Both the position numbers and the translations under genes were made by a program. Below the pieces are notes generated by a model. The model saw nothing but the letters and a program-made list of their open reading frames with translations, was not told the DNA's origin and did not search any database. A stretch of DNA of 64,000 nucleotides from Streptomyces zagrosensis. GTDB taxonomy: Bacteria; Actinomycetota; Actinomycetes; Streptomycetales; Streptomycetaceae. Positions 33,225 through 41,922 of the stretch are shown piece by piece (the stretch's first letter is position 1; the number at the start of each line of letters is the position of its first letter). The stretch lies in assembly GCF_014203645.1 (NCBI RefSeq), contig NZ_JACHJL010000008.1, positions 62,001 to 126,000 on the forward strand, in the 5' to 3' direction.

Positions 33225-34121
33225 ATGAGACGACTGTTGGTGGATGTGGACAGCGTCACCACGCGGCTGGTTCGCCGATTCGGCCCACAGGTTGCCGAAT
33301 GGTGCGCTGACACGCCGAACCTGATGGCCCGGTTGTCGTCCCGTTGGGGCCTGTCCCTCGGTGAATTCCTCCCGGAGGGTGCTGCGTCGGTCACGTTGCG
33401 GTGCCGATGGCCCGACGGCACGCCTGCGGTGCTGAAGCTCAGTCCGGATCGGGCCCTTTTGGTCGAGCAGGCCGCCATGTTGGGGTGGTTCGCTGCGTCG
33501 GGCCGGGTGCCCGCTGTACTGGCCGCCGACTCGGACGCGGGCGCGATGGTGTTGGAAGAGGTCGTGCCCGGAACGCCGGCCGAGGACATGCCTGCGGCTT
33601 CGCTTCCCGGGCAGTGGTCGGATCTGCTCGCCGCGTTGCACGGGGTCGCTCCACCTCCACGGCCACCGCGTGCGCTGCGCGACCGGTGCGAGGAGGCGTT
33701 CGCTCGTGTCGGTAGGCGGCTGTCCGAGCCTGCGATCAGCGCACGTATGGATGTCACTGCGTGGAGCAGGGCCATCCAGCGGTGTGAGCGGCTGCTGGAC
33801 ACGGAAGCGACAACCGTGTTGCTCCACGGTGACCTGCACCTGGGCAACGTACTCGACGGTGGCGCGAAGCGCGGTCTGATGGCCATCGATCCGAAGGCCT
33901 GCGTGGGTGATCCGTGTTTCGACGCCGTGGACTACGTCGTGGCCGGCGCCGGGCTGGAGGGCGTCGAGACCCGCTGCGCACGCGTGGCGGCGGCGTGCGG
34001 GCTCGATGGCGACCGGCTCCACGCCTGGAGCCAGGTGATCGCGCCGTTCTCCGCCATCGCTCACCTCGGTAACGGTGGTGAGGAGCCGGTGATTGATGAA
34101 CTGCTCGCGTTGACCCGGTGA
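33225..34121 (+). CDS. Aminoglycoside/hydroxyurea phosphotransferase, APH(6) family
   Basis: A 298-residue kinase. VLLHGDLHLGNVL holds the catalytic Asp and the Asn for Mg2+, and LMAIDPKACVGDPCFDAVDYV holds the metal-binding Asp with the DPK pattern typical of Pfam APH_6_hur. ATP lysine candidates lie in PAVLKLSPD. The family includes streptomycin 6-kinases and the hydroxyurea resistance kinase. The cell may phosphorylate an incoming aminoglycoside, or the enzyme may be a biosynthetic sugar kinase. No aminoglycoside cluster is visible. It follows the VOC gene on the same strand. Confidence 0.82.
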   Translation: MRRLLVDVDSVTTRLVRRFGPQVAEWCADTPNLMARLSSRWGLSLGEFLPEGAASVTLRCRWPDGTPAVLKLSPDRALLVEQAAMLGWFAASGRVPAVLAADSDAGAMVLEEVVPGTPAEDMPAASLPGQWSDLLAALHGVAPPPRPPRALRDRCEEAFARVGRRLSEPAISARMDVTAWSRAIQRCERLLDTEATTVLLHGDLHLGNVLDGGAKRGLMAIDPKACVGDPCFDAVDYVVAGAGLEGVETRCARVAAACGLDGDRLHAWSQVIAPFSAIAHLGNGGEEPVIDELLALTR

Positions 34122-34157
34122 GAACACCGCACCATGACATCGCCGGGTACTTGGTGA

Positions 34158-34405
34158 TCAGGCCCTGCGACAGATGGGGATGTCGTTCTCCTTGTTGAGG
34201 CCGGCGGCCCGCACTGCCGCGCGAATTCGGTGCGCTGGCAGGGGCTTCGCCGGCCTTGCGAAGGCATGCAGCGAAGGGAGCAGCGAATGCTGCCTCTGCC
34301 GGTCGGGCAGGCCGCGCATGGCGGTCTCGAAGCGGTCGAGCCACTCGTCGTCATCGTGGATGCGCGCCAACGGGTGCCCGGTTGCCACCAGCCAGTCGGC
34401 GCCGC
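34158..34405 (-). pseudogene. Thioester-reductase / carboxylic acid reductase C-terminal fragment
   Basis: The minus-strand frame reads ADWLVATGHPLARIHDDDEW, then LPDRQRQHSLLPSLHAF and ends NKENDIPICRRA with TGA at 34160-34158. This is the end of the NADPH-dependent reductase domain of carboxylic acid reductases, where WL, the Arg-Ile segment and LPDRQRQHS are conserved. Only about 80 residues remain. No start or upstream coding sequence is visible, so it is a relic. Confidence 0.6.
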
Positions 34406-34534
34406 GATCTCACGCTTTTGGCTCACCAGTCAGGTATGCCCCGGCAGCTCGCGCCCTGCCACGGCCGCCCGACCGTCGAATCGCGATCGCGCTCCACCGG
34501 TAAGGAGCGTGATACCAAGAGCATGGTCCCTTGT

Positions 34535-34813
34535 ATGGCAACGAAGAAGGTAACCGTGACGATCCCCGAAGATCTCCTGGACGAGATCCGCGCGGACGCG
34601 ACAGAGCGGGGCATGTCGGCATACGTCGCCGAGACGCTGCGCTTCAAGCGCGACCGGGACCGGCTCCTGGAACTGGCCGACTGGCTCCAGGAAGAACACG
34701 GCCCCGTGACTGAGGACGAGCGTGTGGCAGCCCTCGACGAGCTGGAGGATCTCGACGCCGAACACGAGCGACGCCGCGCGTCCGGAAAGCACAACGCCGG
34801 AGAGGCTGCGTGA
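34535..34813 (+). CDS. Ribbon-helix-helix antitoxin of a type II toxin-antitoxin pair
   Basis: A 92-residue acidic protein. The N-terminal KKVTVTIPEDLLDEIRADA is a CopG-like ribbon-helix-helix DNA-binding segment. The C-terminal part is charged and probably binds the toxin. The ATG at 34535 is the likely start; an in-frame ATG at 34523 is also possible. The toxin gene begins inside its stop codon (GTGA overlap). The antitoxin normally represses the pair by binding its promoter. It sits beside a dead transposase, in keeping with mobile origin. Confidence 0.8.
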   Translation: MATKKVTVTIPEDLLDEIRADATERGMSAYVAETLRFKRDRDRLLELADWLQEEHGPVTEDERVAALDELEDLDAEHERRRASGKHNAGEAA

Positions 34814-35235
34814 AGAAGCGAGCCGGTGAGCACGGGCAGAGGCCGCTCCGTGTCTTCGTCCTGGATCGCGAAGCTCTTTCCCTGGCCGTGCGCGGCGACC
34901 GGAAGATGATTGCCTGGCTCGACCTGGCGGCGCGTGGGGGGACCGAGGTGGTGACATCGCCGATGACACTGGTCGAGGCGTACGACGGCAGAACGACCGA
35001 ACGACGCTGGGACTGGGTACTGTCCCGGCTCCAGGTCGCCGCCGTCGGGAAGGACGAGGCCCGCCAGGCACGCCGGCTCCTGGCCGACGCCAAGTTGCAC
35101 GGCCACAAGTACGCGATCGACGCCGTGCTCGCCGTAATCGCGCGACAGCAGAAGGGACAGGTCACCGTATTCACGTCGGACGTTGACGACCTGGAGAAAC
35201 TGGTCCCGGACACGATCGTCGTCAAGAAGGTGTGA
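34810..35235 (+). CDS. PIN-domain toxin (VapC-like)
   Basis: A 141-residue protein starting at GTG 34810, which overlaps the antitoxin stop. The PIN fold is suggested by VFVLDREALSLAV (first Asp), TLVEAYDGRT (Glu), KYAIDAVLAVIA (Asp) and VFTSDVDDLEKL (final Asp pair). These acidic residues hold the metal of a ribonuclease that cuts tRNA or other RNA when the antitoxin is lost. The first conserved aspartate motif is extended relative to short VapC proteins. Eight bases after its stop the remnant of a transposase begins. Confidence 0.78.
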   Translation: MKKRAGEHGQRPLRVFVLDREALSLAVRGDRKMIAWLDLAARGGTEVVTSPMTLVEAYDGRTTERRWDWVLSRLQVAAVGKDEARQARRLLADAKLHGHKYAIDAVLAVIARQQKGQVTVFTSDVDDLEKLVPDTIVVKKV

Positions 35236-35242
35236 CCCGAGC

Positions 35243-35816
35243 CAGCTTGGATGTAGGCGCGGTCGGCGAGGACGGGAACGCCCTGGCGTTCGCGGATGGG
35301 GAGGATGCGGTGGGTGTGGGCCGCGCCGCGGTCGGGTGGTGGGTGCGGCCCAGCAGCACGAGGAGATCCATCGCGACTCGCCCACAGCATGGGCATTGAC
35401 CTGCACGTTCACGCCGTGGTGACGGTGCTTTTGTGAGAAGTCAGCCGGGCGGTCTTGGACCCGGTCGCACTCGGCAAGCGTCCCATCGGCAGGGCGTACT
35501 CGGGATCGGTTTTCCCGCAAAGCCCACAGCAGCCCGGACGCCCGGGGGACAACTGGTCCACGACAGTTGTCACGTAGGCGTGGGCGGTGCCGAGGCTTAT
35601 GCCGAACCCGGTGGCGCACTGCGCGAGCGTGTCGTGCCGGCGCAAGTAGATCAGTCCTACGAGGGCACGCTGGTGCGTCGGGAGCTTGCAACGGCGGTCA
35701 CCCTCACAGGTGACGATGAGCATGGTTACCCACTCGACCACAGCGCGAGGCAGGTCGAGTGCGGCAGATAGGCATCCAACGAGTCTTCCGTGCTGATGAG
35801 TTGAGACGTCGAACAC
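35243..35816 (-). mobile_element. IS5-type (DDE_Tnp_4) transposase remnant, frameshifted and truncated
   Basis: The minus-strand frame from 35816 reads VVEWVTMLIVTCEGDRRCKL and ends its good section near LSPGRPG. Other frames continue with GTLAECDR, KHRHHGVNVQV and finally RERQGVPVLADRAY. These are consecutive pieces of one IS5-type transposase with a helix-turn-helix N-terminus and a DDE domain. At least three frame changes occur, and the C-terminal part is missing where the PIN toxin gene ends. No terminal repeats were found. Confidence 0.65.
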
Positions 35817-35992
35817 CTCTCTCTCAGGCGCAGGAGCATCGTGCGTTGCGGACCGAGGCCCGTCACCCGGTCAGGGGCCACCCTGAAAACACTCAGCCAC
35901 CGCGGGGGAAGACACACATGGAAGCAGAGGGACCTTGCGCGGCGATTGAACAACCCGGCACACGTATCGTGCGCACGACATGAGTCCGAAAC

Positions 35993-36050
35993 GCTGTGCC
36001 GTCATCGGTGTTACGCACACGGCTGTGCCGTCATCGGTGTTACGCACACG
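35993..36050. repeat. Two tandem copies of a 29-base unit
   Basis: The unit GCTGTGCCGTCATCGGTGTT plus nine more bases occupies 35993-36021 and again 36022-36050 without change. It lies in non-coding DNA 100 bases upstream of a second tandem duplication. This looks like recent slippage; with only two copies and no spacer it is not a CRISPR array. Confidence 0.85.
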
Positions 36051-36156
36051 GCTGATGTCCAATCCGGCTGCCGCATCTGGGGGCACTTCAGCGCTCGATG
36101 GCCACCTCGTCACCGGCTATCAGCATGGGGGCGCCGGTGTCCGCGATCCGCGGTTG

Positions 36157-36204
36157 CCAGGTGAAGCGAATCATCGCTGACCAGGTGAAGCGAATCATCG
36201 CTGA
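36157..36204. repeat. Two tandem copies of a 24-base unit
   Basis: The unit beginning CCAGGTGAAGCG and ending CGCTGA occupies 36157-36180 and 36181-36204, identical in both. It lies about 140 bases upstream of the small gene at 36344 and might be a duplicated regulatory site. Confidence 0.85.
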
Positions 36205-36343
36205 CAGGTCGATCACGCATCCCGCACTTTGATGACGGTGCCAGCACCTTACTGAGACGTACAGAGGTGATCTACCGTGCACGGCAAGACACATACAGCT
36301 ACCACCCCGCCTAGCGGGAACTGCCGATAAGGGGAGTCACGTC

Positions 36344-36610
36344 ATGCCACAGTTCGCCGAGTTCGACGCTTCATCCCTCCGCCGCACCAGCACTGTGGAC
36401 GTTGGGTTTCCCTGGCGTGGCCAGACCGTGACTCTGATCCGGATCGACGCGAGGGGGACCGTCACACAAGCGACCCGCATATCCGACAAGCGGGCGATGC
36501 TCGCACAGGCGACACCGAAGGATCTGGTTCTCGCGGCATGGCCGGGGCAATGGTCCCAGGACGTGTTCCTAGTGGACGATCTCAAGGCCGCCCGCGAGGA
36601 AATGGGCTGA
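36344..36610 (+). CDS. Small hypothetical protein (88 aa)
   Basis: ATG 36344 has a good GGGGAG ribosome binding site. The protein begins MPQFAEFDASSLRRTST, is mixed polar and hydrophobic, and has no membrane segment or signal peptide. A mid segment AMLAQATPKDLVLAAWPGQW resembles small Streptomyces-specific proteins often found beside regulators, but I cannot name it. G/C bias is lower than in the neighbours, which hints at foreign origin. Confidence 0.5.
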   Translation: MPQFAEFDASSLRRTSTVDVGFPWRGQTVTLIRIDARGTVTQATRISDKRAMLAQATPKDLVLAAWPGQWSQDVFLVDDLKAAREEMG

Positions 36611-36929
36611 ACCCCAACTGTGCTGTCCCGTTCACTACAAGGTGGCCACAGCAAAGGGTAGCCACGCAGACGGCCAGAGCGCCGGCCACGGCATGAGACT
36701 CAAGGGCCGGAAGGTCAGCGGCTCCTATCGGAAGCACCTGCGGCTGACGGGCAGGGCGCGCGGAACGTCATCGGCTACGTTCAAGGAGACCTGTTCGATC
36801 GGTGAGAGCGCCGCACCGTTCGGTGCCCACAGCGCAGCCAGGCACCACGAGCGACCACGACGTGCCCCAGGCCATCGATCCACAGCGCTCCGGGCCGCAG
36901 CGGTGCTCTTGCCCCCGGGCTGGCTTGCT

Positions 36930-37114
36930 GCTTCCGTACACCAGCCCTGTTGTCGTGGCTCTCCTTCCACGACCGCCGACTGCTCGTAGCGGGCCTGGCC
37001 GCGATGGCCGTCTGCAACCTCGCTGTTGTCCGCGCTTCCGGCATCTTCTGCTGGGAGGGCATCCGCCATGAGCCAAGCCGACGGGCCAAGCCGATGAACC
37101 TGCCCGCCAACTGA
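36930..37114 (+). pseudogene. Decayed coding fragment of unknown family
   Basis: A plus-strand frame ending in TGA 37112-37114 keeps strong third-position G/C bias and reads WLSFHDRRLLVAGLAAM, then CNLAVVRASGIFCWEGIRHE. No start codon or ribosome binding site fits, and the frame is broken upstream. The middle looks like a membrane helix. It probably is the tail of a lost gene; the stretch from 36611 to 36929 shows nothing. Confidence 0.3.
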
Positions 37115-37191
37115 CCTCGCCGGGCACCTCGCCCGGGCGCGTACCGCCCGATGAGGCCGGGCGGGGGCCGGTCCAGGCGCGAGAAGCGCCC

Positions 37192-38913
37192 TTATGCGTC
37201 GGCTCCGCCGAAGCGCGCGCGGTAGGACTCCAGGTCCTCCTGCGCGATCTTCGCGAAGAGCACCGGCGGCACGGTGAAGGCTGTGCCTGCCGGGACAGCG
37301 TCCAGGGACTTGGCCTGCTCGGCAGTCACCCAGGTCGCGGTGTCGCTCTCCAGAGCGAAGGCGCCCCGCATGGCGGCGGCCGATGCTGGAATGAACGGCT
37401 CGGAGACAATCGCGTACAGGTGGATGAGGTTCATCGCCGTACGCAGGGTGAGCGCGGCGCCCTGCGGGTCGGTTTTGATCTCCAGCCAGGGGGCCTCCTC
37501 CTCCAGGTAGGAGTTGCCCGCCGACCACAGGGCGCGCAGCGCGGCCCCGGCCTTGCGGTACTGGAGGGCCTCCATGTACTCCTCGTACTCGGCCAGGAGG
37601 CGTGCGATCTCCTCGCCCAGCTTCTCCTCCGCCTGGCCGGCCGCATTGCCTGCGGGGACGTCGTCGCCGAACCGCTTGCGGGAGAAGGACAGCACGCGGT
37701 TGACGAAGTTGCCCAGGGTGTCGGCCAGGTCCTTGTTGACCGTGGCGGCGAAGTGCTCCCAGGTGAACGACGAGTCGTCGGACTCGGGGGCGTTGGCGAT
37801 CAAGAAGTAGCGCCAGTAGTCCGCGGGCAACAGCTCCAGGGCGGAGTCGGTGAAGACACCGCGCTTTTGGGAGGTGGAGAACTTGCCGCCGTAGTACGTC
37901 AGCCAGTTGAAGCCCTTGACGACATCGACCTTCTTCCACGGCTCGCGGACGCCGAGCTCGGTGGCGGGGAACATCACCGTGTGGAAGGGGACGTTGTCCT
38001 TGGCCATGAACTGGGTGTAGCGCACCGTGTCGTCGGCCTCGTACCACCACGACTTCCAGTCGCGCTTCTCGCCGTGCGGGGCAGCGTCCGACCACTCCTT
38101 CGTCGCGCCGATGTATTCGATCGGTGCGTCGAACCAGACGTAGAACACCTTGTTCTCGGCTGCGAGCTCTGGCCAGGTGTCGGCTGGGACCGGGACGCCC
38201 CAGTCCAGGTCCCTGGTGATGGCACGGTCGTGCAGGCCCTCGGTCAGCCACTTACGGGCGATGGACGAGGAAAGCTGTGGCCACTGCTCCTCGTGCAGCG
38301 CCACCCACGCCTCGACCTCGTGCTGGAGCTTGGACTGGAGCAGAAACAGGTGCCTGGTCTCGCGAACCTCCAGCTCCGTGGAACCGCCGATCGCCGAGCG
38401 CGGGGCGATCAGGTCGGTCGGGTCCAGAACGCGGGTGCAGTTCTCGCACTGGTCACCGCGGGCCTTGTCGTAGCCACAGTGCGGGCAGGTGCCCTCGACG
38501 TACCGGTCCGGCAGGAAACGGCCATCAACAGGCGAGTACACCTGGCGGATCGCCCGCTCCTCGATGAAGCCGTTCTTGTGCAACTGACGCGCGAAGTGCT
38601 GCGTGATCTCAACGTTCTGCTGCGAGGAGCTGCGGCCGAAGTAGTCGAAAGCCAGCTGGAAGCCGTCGTACACGGCCTTTTGCGCATGGTGGGCCTGTGC
38701 GCAGAACTCGGCCACCGCCAGTCCGGCCTCCTTGGCCGCCAACTCGGCCGGCGTTCCGTGCTCGTCGGTTGCACAGATGTACAGGACGTCGTGACCACGC
38801 TGGCGCAGGTACCGGGAGTACACATCCGCCGGAAGCATCGACCCCACCATGTTGCCCAGGTGCTTGATCCCGTTGATGTAGGGAAGCGCGCTGGTGACCA
38901 GGTGTCGAGCCAT
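37192..38913 (-). CDS. metG: Methionine-tRNA ligase
   Basis: A 573-residue class I synthetase that charges tRNA-Met. ATG 38913 is used, with GGAG nine bases upstream; an ATG 15 bases earlier is in frame. YINGIKHLGN is the HIGH region. A zinc knuckle CPHCGYDKARGDQCENC follows near residue 145, and KFSTSQKRGVF is the KMSKS-region variant seen in Streptomyces MetRS. The helical anticodon domain follows with the WEHFAATVNKDLADTLGNF segment. The C-terminal part has no EMAP/tRNA-binding extension, normal for this type. This matches the main Streptomyces MetRS closely, so I read it as the housekeeping gene. Confidence 0.93.
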   Translation of the reverse strand: MARHLVTSALPYINGIKHLGNMVGSMLPADVYSRYLRQRGHDVLYICATDEHGTPAELAAKEAGLAVAEFCAQAHHAQKAVYDGFQLAFDYFGRSSSQQNVEITQHFARQLHKNGFIEERAIRQVYSPVDGRFLPDRYVEGTCPHCGYDKARGDQCENCTRVLDPTDLIAPRSAIGGSTELEVRETRHLFLLQSKLQHEVEAWVALHEEQWPQLSSSIARKWLTEGLHDRAITRDLDWGVPVPADTWPELAAENKVFYVWFDAPIEYIGATKEWSDAAPHGEKRDWKSWWYEADDTVRYTQFMAKDNVPFHTVMFPATELGVREPWKKVDVVKGFNWLTYYGGKFSTSQKRGVFTDSALELLPADYWRYFLIANAPESDDSSFTWEHFAATVNKDLADTLGNFVNRVLSFSRKRFGDDVPAGNAAGQAEEKLGEEIARLLAEYEEYMEALQYRKAGAALRALWSAGNSYLEEEAPWLEIKTDPQGAALTLRTAMNLIHLYAIVSEPFIPASAAAMRGAFALESDTATWVTAEQAKSLDAVPAGTAFTVPPVLFAKIAQEDLESYRARFGGADA

Positions 38914-39356
38914 CCTTGGATGCTCCATCTCTACGTACGGCGCCGGTGGCAGTGCCGCGGCGGGCCCAAGTCGGGAGGCGGCAGCAGACGCGACCACCCA
39001 GGTCACTCGGTCGTGTCACGCACGGTGACCGGTCGGGTCTGCAAGCCGCCGTCATCGTATCGAACCCGGGAGTTCCCCCGGCGTGCTGTTTATTCCTCGA
39101 CGAGCCGGTACGCACAAGACGCTCGGCCGTCCGAGTCAGGCGGCCAGGCGAGGCTCGTACGGCCGAGGCAGTCCTCGTCCTAGGACCGTCGCGCCTCGAA
39201 CGATCGCCCCCTGGGCGGGGCAATGCGCCGGTCACGGTCGCAGCGCGGGCCTCAACGGTCCACTCCCGTCCCGCCCGTCTTCACCTGTCCGCCGCGCTCC
39301 GGCCACCCCAGACGTTGACGATCTTCCGGGATCGTCATAACGCCTGGGAGAGACCT
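38914..39356. promoter_or_regulatory. Divergent promoter region between metG and phoD
   Basis: About 440 bases between divergent genes show no supported coding frame. GGGAGAG lies just before the PhoD start. I saw no PhoP box that I would defend. Confidence 0.4.
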
Positions 39357-40922
39357 ATGAGTTCTGTACCCCCTTCGTCCTCCGGCCCGGACCGACGCTC
39401 GTTCCTTCAGGCGGCCGGCGTCGGCATCGGCGCGCTGCTCGCCGGTGCCGGACTGGCCGGACAGGCGGAGGCGGCGGGTGGTGCTCCGCGGCTGCGCGAC
39501 GAACCGTTCCGCCTCGGTGTGGCCAGCGGTGAGCCGACGTCGGACGGCTGTGTGCTGTGGACCAGGCTGGCGCCCGAGCCCCTGGCCGATGACGGACACG
39601 GCGGCATGCCCCGCGCAGGGTACGACGTACGGTGGCAGGTCGCCGAGGACGAGCGCTTTCGCCGCGTCGTGCGATCCGGCACCGTGACGGCCCTGCCCGA
39701 GCTGGGGCACTCCGTACACCCGCAGGTGCACGGCCTGCGGCCGGGGCGTCAGCACTTCTACCGGTTCCGCGCCCAGGGCCACACCAGCCCCGTCGGCCGG
39801 TTCCGCACCGCACCCCACGCCCGCTCCGGCGGCGCGTTCACCTTCGCCACCGCCTCCTGCCAGGCGTGGTACCACGGCCACTTTTCCGCGTACCGTGATC
39901 TGGTCGCCAAGGACCCCGACGTGGTGTTCTTCCTCGGCGACTACATATACGAGTACGGCATCTCCGCCGCCAACATGGAGCGCAACGCCCCGCTGCCCGG
40001 GGCCCGGCACGAACGGGAGACCAACACCCTCGCCGACTACCGGGTGCGCTACTCCCTGTTCAAGAGCGATCCCGACCTTCAGGCAGCGCACGCGGCGGCA
40101 CCCTGGATACTCACCCCGGACGACCACGAGGTGCAAAACGACTACGCCGACGAGAAGTCGTACTACGGCCTGAGCGAGGAAGACTTCCTGCTGCGCCGGG
40201 CCGTGGCGTACCGCGCGTACTACGAGAACTGCCCGCTGCCCCCGCTCGCCCTCGCCCACGGCCCCGACGCGCAACTGCACCGCAGGCTGCGTTACGGCGG
40301 CCTTGCCACCCTGCATGTCCTCGACGCCCGTCAGTACCGCGACTCCAAGCCCGCGAACACCGACGAGCAGTACGCACCCGGTCGCACGATGCTCGGAGCC
40401 GCGCAGGAGCGGTGGCTGTACCGCGGTCTGCGCACGTCCGACACCCGCTGGAACCTGCTGCTCCAGCAGGTCGGCATGGTCAAGGTGACCGAGAACCGCG
40501 TCGATCAGTGGGACGGCTACCCGGCCGCGCGGCAGCGCCTGCTCGACGTGCTGGGCGAGCGGGGCGTAGCGCCCTCCGTCGTCTTCACCGGTGACTGCCA
40601 CCGCTCCATCGCCGGCGACCTGCTCGCCGACTTCGCCGATCCCAAGTCCGCCGTCGTGAGCAGCGAGTTCCTCGTGACCTCGATCGCCTCCGACGGTGAC
40701 GGCGCACCGACCGACAACTACACGAAGGACTGGATGCAGCACCCCTGGATGAAGTTCTACGACGGCCGTCGCGGCTACGTCCTGGGCCACGCCGACGCGG
40801 GTGCGATCACCGCCGAGTACCGCGCCGTCCCGTACATCCGTGCCGACAACCAGGCGCCCGGCATCTCCCTCGACCGCTTCGAGGTCGAGCACGGCCGCCC
40901 CGGCATGCAGAAGGTGAGCTGA
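39357..40922 (+). CDS. phoD: Secreted alkaline phosphatase D family protein (Tat substrate)
   Basis: A 521-residue exported phosphatase/phosphodiesterase. The Tat signal is DRRSFLQAAGVGIGALLAGA (residues 13-32). The catalytic domain has ATASCQAW, FFLGDYIYEYG (metal Asp), LTPDDHEVQNDYA, VVFTGDCHRS and a late PSVV segment, matching PhoD enzymes, which use Fe/Ca and release phosphate from esters and teichoic acids. The start at ATG 39357 follows GGGAGAG. The next gene begins two bases after its stop, so the two are co-expressed. PhoD genes are usually induced by phosphate limitation through PhoP. Confidence 0.9.
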   Translation: MSSVPPSSSGPDRRSFLQAAGVGIGALLAGAGLAGQAEAAGGAPRLRDEPFRLGVASGEPTSDGCVLWTRLAPEPLADDGHGGMPRAGYDVRWQVAEDERFRRVVRSGTVTALPELGHSVHPQVHGLRPGRQHFYRFRAQGHTSPVGRFRTAPHARSGGAFTFATASCQAWYHGHFSAYRDLVAKDPDVVFFLGDYIYEYGISAANMERNAPLPGARHERETNTLADYRVRYSLFKSDPDLQAAHAAAPWILTPDDHEVQNDYADEKSYYGLSEEDFLLRRAVAYRAYYENCPLPPLALAHGPDAQLHRRLRYGGLATLHVLDARQYRDSKPANTDEQYAPGRTMLGAAQERWLYRGLRTSDTRWNLLLQQVGMVKVTENRVDQWDGYPAARQRLLDVLGERGVAPSVVFTGDCHRSIAGDLLADFADPKSAVVSSEFLVTSIASDGDGAPTDNYTKDWMQHPWMKFYDGRRGYVLGHADAGAITAEYRAVPYIRADNQAPGISLDRFEVEHGRPGMQKVS

Positions 40923-40924
40923 CC

Positions 40925-41836
40925 ATGACCGACACGACTCCCCCGGCCATGACTCCTGCGTCCGCGACACGTTCGGGGCACGGACCCGCGGGCCAGGCGC
41001 CCGGTAGCATCTCCGGCCTCACCGCCACCGGGGGGCTCGCCACCGTCGAACTGGCCTGGCACTCCTACCGGCCGCCCCGCGGGCAGCTCGTCGATCACTA
41101 CGAGGTGTACGTCTTCGACCGCGCCGGCCAGGCAAAGAGCCTCCCCGGCTCAACGACTCTGCTGGGACGCACCCTGTACCCGCACCTCACCCACCGGGTG
41201 GGCCCCGAGCCGCGGACCCGGCACTACGCCGTTGTCGCCGTCGTCGCCTCCGGCGCGCGGACCCGGCCCACGCGCCCCGTATCGGCGATGAACGAACGCT
41301 CCGTGGCGGCCGGGCGTGCGGTGGCGCAGGTCGGTGACTTCGACCACAAGGGCCTGGAGTTCGCACTGTCGCCGGGCCTCAGTGCGCGCTACTCCGCCAC
41401 CTTCCCCAACGGCGTTGACTATCGATACGGCACCTCCACACCCGGCCGCGACTGGTGCTATCTCCACCCGGGGCCGGGCGACTCCTGGGCCGGCCGCAAG
41501 GAGCACACCTTCGCGCTCCGCTTCGACCTGGACGCTGCCCCGAAAAGCGACCTGGCCTGTGCGCTCTGGCTGATCGACTCGCACGCGTCCGCTGCGGGCG
41601 CCGCCGAGGTGACCCTCAACGGCCGCCCCGTACACACCCTGAAGTTCCGCGGCGGCGCCACCCGCGGCTCGGTCGAGGGCGACGCCACCCGCCCCGACAG
41701 CGCGCTCAAGCCTTCGTACTACGAGTTCCCGCTGTCCGCGGGGCTGTTCACCGCTGGTGAGAACGTGTTGCGGCTGCGCAAGACCAGCGGTTCTTGGATC
41801 GCGTACGACGCACTGGGGATCTTCACGCGCGAGTGA
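40925..41836 (+). CDS. Rhamnogalacturonan-lyase-like beta-sandwich protein downstream of phoD
   Basis: A 303-residue protein starting two bases after the phoD stop. Residues about 30-120 look like a fibronectin type III-like domain (LTATGGLATVELAWHSY). Residues about 135-303 match the C-terminal polysaccharide lyase domain of rhamnogalacturonan lyases (GNFDHK-like GDFDHKGLEF, then ALRFDLDAAP, AALWLIDSHA-like and VLRLRKTSGSWIAYDALGI). This domain binds carbohydrate, and the lyase catalytic domain is absent. No signal peptide is visible. It may help bind sugar polymers for PhoD, but that is inference. Confidence 0.65.
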   Translation: MTDTTPPAMTPASATRSGHGPAGQAPGSISGLTATGGLATVELAWHSYRPPRGQLVDHYEVYVFDRAGQAKSLPGSTTLLGRTLYPHLTHRVGPEPRTRHYAVVAVVASGARTRPTRPVSAMNERSVAAGRAVAQVGDFDHKGLEFALSPGLSARYSATFPNGVDYRYGTSTPGRDWCYLHPGPGDSWAGRKEHTFALRFDLDAAPKSDLACALWLIDSHASAAGAAEVTLNGRPVHTLKFRGGATRGSVEGDATRPDSALKPSYYEFPLSAGLFTAGENVLRLRKTSGSWIAYDALGIFTRE

Positions 41837-41843
41837 GTACCGG

Positions 41844-41878
41844 GCGCCCCGGCTTACGAGTTGCCGCGGCCGGGGCGC
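41844..41878 (+). terminator. Hairpin after the phoD operon
   Basis: Arms GCGCCCCGGC (41844-41853) and GCCGGGGCGC (41869-41878) pair perfectly around a 15-base loop, eight bases after the stop of the second gene. Confidence 0.7.
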
Positions 41879-41922
41879 GAGCGCACACGACCAGCACTCC
41901 GTACGCGGCGCCCCGAGCGCCG

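Noticed and set aside
35993..36204. Direct repeats considered as a CRISPR array
   Set aside because: Copies are immediately adjacent without spacers, only two per unit, and no cas gene is in the window.
37420..39183. A 587-residue plus-strand frame opposite metG, and a similar 572-residue frame opposite phoD
   Set aside because: Both overlap genes with complete catalytic motifs and lack any recognisable domain or ribosome binding site.
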